The notes beneath the pieces are model-generated. The model saw nothing but the letters and a program-made list of their open reading frames with translations, was not told the DNA's origin and ran no database searches. Source: DATFVA01 sp963764235 (GTDB lineage: Bacteria; Bacteroidota; Ignavibacteria; Ignavibacteriales; Ignavibacteriaceae). From it: a stretch of 64,000 nt of DNA. Shown here piece after piece: positions 54,364 through 61,730 of the stretch (positions are counted from its first letter, which is position 1; every line of letters begins with the position of its first letter). Position numbers and translations under genes: made by a program. The DNA is taken from the NCBI GenBank assembly GCA_963764235.1, contig CAVXRO010000011.1, positions 1 to 64,000 on the forward strand, in the 5' to 3' direction.

Positions 54364-54816
54364 ATGAGTATGAATAGAAAAACCATTTTAATGATAGTCA
54401 TCCTGTTCCCGGTATTTGCTGCTTTCATCAAAGCCGGAGATAAGGAAGATGTAATGTCCGCAGTACAGTCTACAATGGACGCATTTAATAAACACGACGT
54501 TAACGCCTATTTCTCAAATTTCGTGGAAGATAATACGGAATTCCCGTACGTGGTTTCTCCCCTGCGCTATGACGCAAAGGGATGGAGAGGCTTTATTGAA
54601 GCAACAACCTCACTGGCCTATGTGAACTACCGGGAACAGGATTTTCAGGTTCAGGTTTATAACGGAAACACAGCGGTAGTAACAGGATATTTCACTTTTA
54701 CCTGGATGGAAAAAGGACAGTCTATGAATTATCAGAGTGGTAGGGCGAGTATGGTAATGGTTAAGCAAAACGGAAAGTGGATGATAGCACATATGCATTT
54801 TTCAGCTATGTTTTAA
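54364..54816 (+). CDS. Secreted NTF2-like (SnoaL/DUF4440) protein
   Basis: A 150-residue protein with an N-terminal signal segment (KTILMIVILFPVFAAFI). The mature domain has the NTF2-like cone fold pattern: VMSAVQSTMDAFNKHDVNAYFSNFVED, a middle FIEATTSLAYVNY and a strand pair VQVYNGNTAVVTGYFTFTW, closing MVMVKQNGKWMIAHMHFS. These DUF4440/SnoaL-type domains are found in polyketide cyclases, isomerases and ligand-binding proteins; no catalytic pair can be named here. A second member of this fold lies at 55596-56078. Confidence 0.78.
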   Translation: MSMNRKTILMIVILFPVFAAFIKAGDKEDVMSAVQSTMDAFNKHDVNAYFSNFVEDNTEFPYVVSPLRYDAKGWRGFIEATTSLAYVNYREQDFQVQVYNGNTAVVTGYFTFTWMEKGQSMNYQSGRASMVMVKQNGKWMIAHMHFSAMF

Positions 54817-54917
54817 TATTCGTAACTGCTCCTGGATATTCTGCAATAAACTTTTTCATTGCGCGGCCTGAACGCCGCAGATCGTAGTAATAAATTTCGA
54901 TTCTAAAAAAGGAAGAA

Positions 54918-55565
54918 ATGAAAAGGTTAACCAACTTTTTTTTGCTAGCATTACTAATAATACCAGGCGGCCTGCCCCAGGGATTTAATTTTCCTTCAAG
55001 GGGAGTACAGGAATTTAACCTGAGAGATTCAACAGGAAGAAACCAGGCGGTTTTTTACAGCGAAGCGCGTTATGAAAACGTAACCGGATTGGCGAATGAT
55101 GTATGGGGCAGCATTTCTTTCGATACAAAAGATATTGCCTCAACATTAAAGGGCGATATTTTCATATCCGTAGCTTCACTTAAAACCGGTATTAAACTGA
55201 GGGACGAGCAGCTCCAGAGCATTATGTGGCTGAATTCGGAAAAATATCCGGTTATAAGTTTCCGGATCCGGGAAGTCAAAAGTTTAGATGTGGTGGAAGA
55301 TGATTTCATAAAGATTTTAGTCACCGGGAATTTTACACTGCATGGTCAGACAAGACTTATTAATGCCGCAGCCAAACTAAAATATGTGCCGGAAAATGAA
55401 TATACAAAAACAATAAGACCGGGAAACCTGTTTAATATTTCGACAAAATTCGACATAAAACTTTCGGATTATAAAGTATCCAATTCTTTTATAGGCGACC
55501 GGGTAAGCGACAAGATTCTGATAACAGCCAACCTTATTGGTTCGGATGCAGATACAAACAAATAA
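54918..55565 (+). CDS. YceI family periplasmic protein
   Basis: A 215-residue protein with a signal peptide (MKRLTNFFLLALLIIPGG). The family pattern is clear: a strand AVFYSEARYENVTGLANDVWGSISFD, then a KGDIFISVASLKTGIKLRDEQLQS block ending at MWLNSEKYPVISFRIREV, which matches the YceI R-D-x-H-L-x-x-x-x-F/W-L-x-x-x-x-Y-P-x-I-x-F signature, and a GNFTLHGQTR strand. YceI proteins form a lipocalin-like barrel that binds isoprenoid quinones or similar lipids in the periplasm. There is no cytochrome b561 gene next to it, the partner often found. Confidence 0.88.
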   Translation: MKRLTNFFLLALLIIPGGLPQGFNFPSRGVQEFNLRDSTGRNQAVFYSEARYENVTGLANDVWGSISFDTKDIASTLKGDIFISVASLKTGIKLRDEQLQSIMWLNSEKYPVISFRIREVKSLDVVEDDFIKILVTGNFTLHGQTRLINAAAKLKYVPENEYTKTIRPGNLFNISTKFDIKLSDYKVSNSFIGDRVSDKILITANLIGSDADTNK

Positions 55566-55595
55566 CTTAATTGTTAAATTAAAAGGAGCGGTTCT

Positions 55596-56078
55596 ATGAA
55601 AAAATTAACTCAAATCTTTTTTGCAATGTTCGTTCTATTACTGTTATCCGGCAGCAGTTTCGCGCAGCAATGGTCTGATGCACAGAAAGATGTATGGGCA
55701 GGCGTTGAAAAATACTGGCAGGTGTCATCTTCGGGTGATGCAGCGGGATTTTTGTCATATTTTGATGAGAGCTATATGGGCTGGAGCAACCAGTCGCGCG
55801 TACCGATGAGTAAGGCCAACACCAGCAAATGGGTTACTCAGGATGCTAAAGATAACACAACAGTTGTTTATTCGATCACTCCTCTGACAGTGTGGGTGAA
55901 GGGTGATTTTGCATATGTGCATTACACTTATGCTACGGTTGAGCAAAATAAAGAAACGAGTAAGAGAACAACCAGTGGAGGTACCTGGACAGACATACTT
56001 ATGAAAAAAGACGGGAAGTGGGTGCTTATAGGAGACCACGGCGGCAGAATCGGCGGTGGTAATAATTCCGGCGAATAG
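55596..56078 (+). CDS. Secreted NTF2-like (DUF4440) protein
   Basis: A 160-residue protein starting 30 bases after the YceI gene with AAGGAG before the ATG. A signal peptide (LTQIFFAMFVLLLLSGSSFAQ) is followed by DVWAGVEKYWQVSSSGDAAGFLSYFDESYMGW, the DUF4440-type start, and closes TWTDILMKKDGKWVLIGDHGG. The fold matches the gene at 54364-54816 but the sequences are distant. It probably binds a small ligand in the periplasm. The YceI and DUF4440 genes are likely an operon. Confidence 0.78.
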   Translation: MKKLTQIFFAMFVLLLLSGSSFAQQWSDAQKDVWAGVEKYWQVSSSGDAAGFLSYFDESYMGWSNQSRVPMSKANTSKWVTQDAKDNTTVVYSITPLTVWVKGDFAYVHYTYATVEQNKETSKRTTSGGTWTDILMKKDGKWVLIGDHGGRIGGGNNSGE

Positions 56079-56123
56079 ATAATCAGAAAACCACACCTGA
56101 AAAGTTAATGTGGTTGAACAGGA

Positions 56124-56159
56124 GATGCCATCCCGGTGAATGCTGTCGGGGATGGCATC
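56124..56159 (+). terminator. Hairpin after the DUF4440 gene, weak terminator
   Basis: GATGCCATCCC (56124-56134) pairs perfectly with GGGATGGCATC (56149-56159). The downstream sequence TTAATATTAATG is only moderately T-rich. It also argues against starting the next gene at 56136, which would place the start codon inside this hairpin. Confidence 0.65.
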
Positions 56160-56195
56160 TTAATATTAATGAGCGTTTTTTTCATAGGAGTTATA

Positions 56196-56684
56196 ATGCA
56201 GATTATAATGGTTATGGCCGTCTATGTCTTAGTTTTTACATTACAGAGCTGTACAGAAGCCCCGAAAGAAGTTAGTGACGTATCTGTTCAAAAGGAAACA
56301 CCCGAATATTTCCTTCTGCGGCCGGGGCTCGAAAAGAAGTATGGTTATTCTCATGCAGTTAAGATTGGCGATGATCTTAAAATTTCAGGTGCAGTGAGCA
56401 TGGATTATGACGGTAATTTGATCGGAGCCAATAATATGGAACTGCAAATGAAAAACTGCTATAGTGATCTTGAGAAAATATTACAGCACTACGGTTATAC
56501 TTTTGATGACGTAGTAGCTGAGAATGTTTACACCACTGATATCGCTGAATTTATTAATGTTTCAGGCTACCGTAATGAGATTTACAAGAAGCAATTCCCC
56601 ACAGGTACCTGGCTCGAAGTTAAAGGTTTGGCTCTTCCGGGTCAAATGATCGAAATTGATATGGAAGCACATAAATCTGATTAA
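56196..56684 (+). CDS. RidA/YjgF family lipoprotein
   Basis: A 162-residue protein starting with ATG 56196 after TAGGAG; the upstream in-frame ATG at 56136 falls in a hairpin and is rejected. The N-terminus QIIMVMAVYVLVFTLQSC is a lipoprotein signal with Cys19. The mature domain has the RidA layout: SHAVKIGDDLKISGAVSMDYDG, MELQMKNCYSDLEKILQHYGYTFDDVVAENVYTTD and TWLEVKGLALPGQMIEIDMEA. The conserved Arg that binds the substrate carboxylate in true RidA is not visible (W-L-E-V in place of R-x-x-V), so imine deaminase activity is doubtful. It lies just upstream of the FIST kinase. Confidence 0.82.
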   Translation: MQIIMVMAVYVLVFTLQSCTEAPKEVSDVSVQKETPEYFLLRPGLEKKYGYSHAVKIGDDLKISGAVSMDYDGNLIGANNMELQMKNCYSDLEKILQHYGYTFDDVVAENVYTTDIAEFINVSGYRNEIYKKQFPTGTWLEVKGLALPGQMIEIDMEAHKSD

Positions 56685-56741
56685 TCAGGTGCAGTTAAAG
56701 AACAGTTTTCTTATCTTGAAATTAAACCTGGATCAATCAAT

Positions 56742-59700
56742 ATGAAAGCAAAATCTATAAAAGGAAAATCACCTGAAGAAATTAAGTCTGCCTTGAGAGC
56801 AGCTATTTCGGATGGTTTTAAGCCCACATTAGCAATTGTCTTTTTATCTGTTTCACAAGACCGTAAGGGAGTCTCAGATTTATTGGATAAAGAAAATATT
56901 GCAATTTACGGGGTTACAACTACCGGTGAATTTATAGACGAGGAACTCGGAAAACAAAGCATTGCAATTTTATTACTCGATATAAAACGGGAATATTTTT
57001 CGGTTTTCCTTGAAGAATATCCCGATAAAAATTATCGGGAAATCACACAAACAATTTCGCAAAAAGCACTGGGAAAATTTAAACATCCTGCATTTCTCAT
57101 TGCAGCCAGCAATCTGGAAACTGATGCCGAGCAATTGCTCTTCGGATTTGAGGATATTATTGGCAAAGAGGTAGAAGTTTTCGGGGGTATGGCCGGGGAT
57201 GATTTCGCATTTACCGAACAATTTGTTTTTTCCAACGGAAAATCAAGCAGCAAAGGGATTGTTGCCCTAGTACTTGATGAAGATAATGTTATGATTAAAG
57301 GAAATGCAACCTGCGGATGGAAGGCAATGGGAACGCCGAAGACTGTTACAAAAAGTGAAGGCAATCATGTCTATACTATTGATGATATCTCAGTACTCGA
57401 TATAACTTTAAAATATAGCGGAATCCAAAATCTTACAAAAGAAAATCAAAATGTTCTGACTGAAATTGCCACTAACTTTCCTTTGCAATTACAGAGGGAA
57501 AAAGGAGCACCGGTAATGAGGCCCGGACTGGTGGTTGATTGGGAAGATGGATCATTCTACTGCAGCGGCACCGTTCCGCAGGGTTCTAAAGTCAGATTTT
57601 CACTACCGCCTGATTTTGAAATAATTGACGAAGTGATCCGGGAAGTAGAAAAACTTAAGTCCGATGAAATGCCTGAAGCCGACGCAGTGATACTCTTTAG
57701 CTGTGCCGGCAGACTTATGACTTTTGGACCCGTTATGAGCAAAGAAATTGAAGGAATTAAAAATGTCTGGAATGTGCCTATGGCAGGTATGTTCTCTATG
57801 GCAGAACTTGGCAGGGCTACCGGAGGAAATCTGGAAATGCATAATCTTACCAGCTGCTGCGTAGCTTTTAAAGGAAAAATAAAATTAAGGATGAATCAAA
57901 AATTTCAAAAAATCTTGAACATTATTCAGCAGTCTGAGAAACTGGATGAAGCGCAAAAGGAGAATCTTTTAAAAGCAGTAAAAGATGCGGATAAAGAGTT
58001 AGAGATAACCGCTTTTAAACTGGAACGAACTGAAAAAGTTAAGAAGACCACCGCGGTTCTGCTTGAAGAAACAATTGAAGAACTCGAACAGAAAAGAAAA
58101 GCGGTAGAGGCACAAAACAGAGAACTAGAAATTGAGGCGACTCTTGAGAGAGTAAGAACCGTTGCAATGAGTATGCAGAAGTCTGATGATCTGCTCAGTA
58201 TTTGCGAAGTATCATTTAAAGAATTTGAAAAGCTGGGTTTTGACAGCATCCGTAACGTCGTAATTCATATTCCGAATGAGGAACAAAACTTCTTTATGGA
58301 TTATGACTTTTCAGAAATGATGGGAGGTGCCGTAGCAAAAATTGATTATGGTATTCATCCTATAGTTGATGAATATATGGAAAAAATTAATAGTGCCAAG
58401 GATGATTATTTTGAAATTTTGATTGAAGAAGATCAGCTTAAGGGATGGAGAGAGTTCAGAAGAAAAACCGGTCAGTATGACGACCCCCGGTTAGATGAGG
58501 CAAAAAACCTTCACTACTATCTCTTCTCAATTGGAATCGGAGATATTGGGATCTCAACATTTAAATATATTGATGAATCACAATTAAAGATCCTTAAGCG
58601 GTTCAGAAACGTATTTGATCTGGCATATCGAAGATATACTGATATAACACAGGCAGAGGCACAAGCCAAAGAATCACAGATTCAATTGGCATTGGAGAGA
58701 ATTCGTGCCCGAACAATGGCTATGCAGAAAAGCGATGAACTCAAAGAAGTAATCCAGCTTGTATATGAACAATTCATTCATTTAAATATTCATATTGAAC
58801 ATACCGGGTTTATATTGGACTATAAAACAAGGGATGATCTGCATATATGGCTTGCTGATCAGCGCGAGATCCCTTCCGAGATAACAATACCTTGTTTTGA
58901 TTCTCCGCCCAACAACAGCATTAAGGAAGCAAAAGAAAAAGGACTGGATTTCTTTAGATACCTTCTGACTTTTGAAGAAAAGAATAAATTTTATAAAGAG
59001 CTTTTTAAGTTTATCCCCGGTGTGCCGGAGGAATCATTGGAATATTACCTCAATTGCGCTGGCCTTGCCGGATCAGGTGTATTGTTAGAGAATGTCGGCC
59101 TGTACATCGAGAATTTTTCGGGCACTCCATACACGGATGAAGAAAATAATACGCTTATGCGCTTTGGAAAGGTATTCCAGCAAACTTATACCCGTTTCCT
59201 CGATCTTCAAAAAGCCGAAGTACAGGCAAGAGAAGCTCAAATAGAAACTGCTTTGGAAAAAGTGCGAAGCAGAACAATGGCAATGCGTCACAGCGAGGAA
59301 CTGGCTGAAACTGCAGCAGATCTCTATAAACAATTAAATCATCTCGGGATAAAACCTTACAGGTTCAACATAGCTATTGTTGATGAGAAAAGTGATAGCT
59401 GCCGCTTGTGGTCCACAACCAATGCAGGGAAAATTGTTCCCACTGGCGTTTTAATACCGCTAACAGAAAACGTGATCTTTAGTCGGATGTATAAAAGCTG
59501 GAAGAAACAGGAATATAGTCGTATTAAACTTATCGGCAATGACCGCGTAAGATGGACTGAATATATTGTAAAGTTTGTTTCCTTTATCGAATATAAACCT
59601 GAAAATATAAATCTCGAAAAACTTAAAAGTGAAGCCGCAATATTCAGCAATTTCTGTTTTAAACAGGGATTTTTCGTAGTTCACACACTGGAAGAAATTG

Positions 59701-61721
59701 CGAACACTGACTTAAATATAATTCAGCGGTTCGCAAATGTCTTTGAACAGACATATACACGCTTTCTTGACCTGAAAAGAGCAGAAGAACAGGCAAGAGA
59801 GTCACAGATTGAAGCAGCTCTTGAAAGAGTAAGAGCAAAAGCGATGGCTATGCACTCAAGTAATGATATATCAGACACTGTAGGAGTTGTATTTAAGGAA
59901 TTGCCGAAACTCGGGATCCTTTCACTGCGCTGCGGAGTTGTCATACTATCCCGGGATTCCTATAAGGGAATATTCTATGCCTCTGCAACCACCTATGAGA
60001 GCGATTCCCAGACTATGATCGGTGAAGGAGATATGTCCCTGCATCCGATATTCTTGAAACAGCGCGAATTCTGGACGAAGAATGATAACTTCTTTATCAC
60101 GCTTAAAGGTGAAGAGCTTAAATCATACTATAAAGAACTTTTCAGAAGATCATCAACCGCATACAATCCAAGAGAGCATATTGCACAGGTAGAACACGGC
60201 TATTATTTCTCTTTTTCAGAAGGGATGTTTTATGCCTGGACCGAAGAAGAGTATTCTGAAAGTGATATTGACATCCTGGAGAGGTTCAAATCCATAATAG
60301 ATCTTACCTTCCGCAGGTATTTCGATTTGAAAAAAGCAGAATCACAGGCAAGGGATGCAATAAAACAGGCTTCCCTGGACAGAATCAGGGGTGAGATTGC
60401 AAGTATGCGCACAGCCGAAGATCTTAACCGGATAACTCCGATTTTCTGGCGGGAATTAAAAACCCTTGAAGTTCCGTTTATCAGATGCGGAGTATTTATT
60501 GTTGACGAAGAACAGAAAAATGTGAGGGTTTACCTGACGACACCCGAAGGCAAACCTCTGGGCGTTCTGAACCTTTCATTCGGCTCTACCATGCTGACCA
60601 GTAATACCGTTGCTGCCTGGAAAGAGAATGAGATTTACAGAGAACACTGGACCAAAGAAGAGTTTATGAATTGGACTAGATCAATGATGGACATAGGGCA
60701 GGTGCAGAATGCCGAAACTTACCAGGGTTCATCATCTCCCCCTGAAGAATTGCACCTGCATTTTGTACCATTCACGCAGGGGATGCTGTATGTCGGCGAC
60801 ACCTCTCCCCTTCCGGAAGACAAACTTAGTCTTGTTAAATCGCTGGCAGAAACTTTTTCAATCGCTTATGCCCGTTACGAAGATTTCAGGAATCTTGAAG
60901 ATGCAAAGAACAAAATAGAAGTTACCTTAAATGAATTAAAGTCGACACAGGCACAGCTTGTACACTCTGAGAAGATGGCATCACTCGGAGAGCTTACTGC
61001 AGGCATTGCCCACGAAATTAAAAACCCTTTGAACTTTGTGAACAATTTTTCGGAAATAAGCAGTGAACTTTTAGATGAAGTGGCTGAGGAATTAGAGAAT
61101 AATAATAAGGAAGAAGTTCTATCAATTATTAAAGACTTGAAACAAAATCTTGAAAAAATAAATCTTCACGGGAAACGGGCAGATTCCATTGTTAGAGGAA
61201 TGCTTCTGCACTCAAGAGGAACATCAGGAGAAAAAGTCTTAACAGACTTGAATGATCTTCTTGATCAGTATGTAAACCTTGGTTACCATGGAATGAGAGC
61301 ACAAAACAAAGAGTTTAACATAACCATTGAAAAAGATTATGATGAATCACTTGGAAAAATAAATGTAGTACCGCAGGACATCAGCAGAGTTTTCCTGAAT
61401 CTGATAAACAATGCCTGCTATGCAGCTTATGACAGGAAGAAGAAAAGCAGCGATAACAACTTCACCCCCACTTTAAAAGTTTCAACAAAGAACCTGAAGG
61501 ATAAAATTGAGATAAGGATCAGTGATAACGGCAGTGGAATTCCAAAAGATATTTTAGATAAAATATTCCAGCCGTTCTTTACGACCAAACCAACCGGTGA
61601 GGGTACAGGTTTGGGTCTCTCACTTAGTTATGATATCGTTACGAAGGTTCATAATGGTGAACTAAGAGTTCTAACCAGGGAAGGTGTCGGGACTGAATTT
61701 AGTATTTTATTGAATAATTAA
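56742..61721 (+). CDS. FIST-domain sensor histidine kinase with five tandem sensor units
   Basis: A 1659-residue cytoplasmic kinase with no TM helix. The N-terminus is a FIST domain (about 15-220, GVTTTGEFIDE, GGMAGDDFAF) plus FIST_C (about 225-385, RPGLVVDWEDGSFYCSG, FSCAGRLMTFG). A coiled coil (about 390-460) leads to five GAF-like units, each beginning with an ALERVRARTMAMQKSDEL-type helix at about residues 465, 650, 836, 1025 and 1209, i.e. every 184-189 residues. A coil and HisKA follow (MASLGELTAGIAHEIKNPLN, His near 1423), then HATPase_c (about 1543-1657, DNGSGIP, GTGLGLSLS). FIST domains bind small molecules such as amino acids. No receiver is present, so a separate response regulator is needed; none is adjacent. 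Confidence 0.9.
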   Translation: MKAKSIKGKSPEEIKSALRAAISDGFKPTLAIVFLSVSQDRKGVSDLLDKENIAIYGVTTTGEFIDEELGKQSIAILLLDIKREYFSVFLEEYPDKNYREITQTISQKALGKFKHPAFLIAASNLETDAEQLLFGFEDIIGKEVEVFGGMAGDDFAFTEQFVFSNGKSSSKGIVALVLDEDNVMIKGNATCGWKAMGTPKTVTKSEGNHVYTIDDISVLDITLKYSGIQNLTKENQNVLTEIATNFPLQLQREKGAPVMRPGLVVDWEDGSFYCSGTVPQGSKVRFSLPPDFEIIDEVIREVEKLKSDEMPEADAVILFSCAGRLMTFGPVMSKEIEGIKNVWNVPMAGMFSMAELGRATGGNLEMHNLTSCCVAFKGKIKLRMNQKFQKILNIIQQSEKLDEAQKENLLKAVKDADKELEITAFKLERTEKVKKTTAVLLEETIEELEQKRKAVEAQNRELEIEATLERVRTVAMSMQKSDDLLSICEVSFKEFEKLGFDSIRNVVIHIPNEEQNFFMDYDFSEMMGGAVAKIDYGIHPIVDEYMEKINSAKDDYFEILIEEDQLKGWREFRRKTGQYDDPRLDEAKNLHYYLFSIGIGDIGISTFKYIDESQLKILKRFRNVFDLAYRRYTDITQAEAQAKESQIQLALERIRARTMAMQKSDELKEVIQLVYEQFIHLNIHIEHTGFILDYKTRDDLHIWLADQREIPSEITIPCFDSPPNNSIKEAKEKGLDFFRYLLTFEEKNKFYKELFKFIPGVPEESLEYYLNCAGLAGSGVLLENVGLYIENFSGTPYTDEENNTLMRFGKVFQQTYTRFLDLQKAEVQAREAQIETALEKVRSRTMAMRHSEELAETAADLYKQLNHLGIKPYRFNIAIVDEKSDSCRLWSTTNAGKIVPTGVLIPLTENVIFSRMYKSWKKQEYSRIKLIGNDRVRWTEYIVKFVSFIEYKPENINLEKLKSEAAIFSNFCFKQGFFVVHTLEEIANTDLNIIQRFANVFEQTYTRFLDLKRAEEQARESQIEAALERVRAKAMAMHSSNDISDTVGVVFKELPKLGILSLRCGVVILSRDSYKGIFYASATTYESDSQTMIGEGDMSLHPIFLKQREFWTKNDNFFITLKGEELKSYYKELFRRSSTAYNPREHIAQVEHGYYFSFSEGMFYAWTEEEYSESDIDILERFKSIIDLTFRRYFDLKKAESQARDAIKQASLDRIRGEIASMRTAEDLNRITPIFWRELKTLEVPFIRCGVFIVDEEQKNVRVYLTTPEGKPLGVLNLSFGSTMLTSNTVAAWKENEIYREHWTKEEFMNWTRSMMDIGQVQNAETYQGSSSPPEELHLHFVPFTQGMLYVGDTSPLPEDKLSLVKSLAETFSIAYARYEDFRNLEDAKNKIEVTLNELKSTQAQLVHSEKMASLGELTAGIAHEIKNPLNFVNNFSEISSELLDEVAEELENNNKEEVLSIIKDLKQNLEKINLHGKRADSIVRGMLLHSRGTSGEKVLTDLNDLLDQYVNLGYHGMRAQNKEFNITIEKDYDESLGKINVVPQDISRVFLNLINNACYAAYDRKKKSSDNNFTPTLKVSTKNLKDKIEIRISDNGSGIPKDILDKIFQPFFTTKPTGEGTGLGLSLSYDIVTKVHNGELRVLTREGVGTEFSILLNN

Positions 61722-61730
61722 ATTACATTT

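Noticed and set aside
56136..56195. Start of the RidA-like protein at 56136
   Set aside because: That codon lies in a strong hairpin; ATG 56196 has a Shine-Dalgarno sequence and begins a lipoprotein signal.
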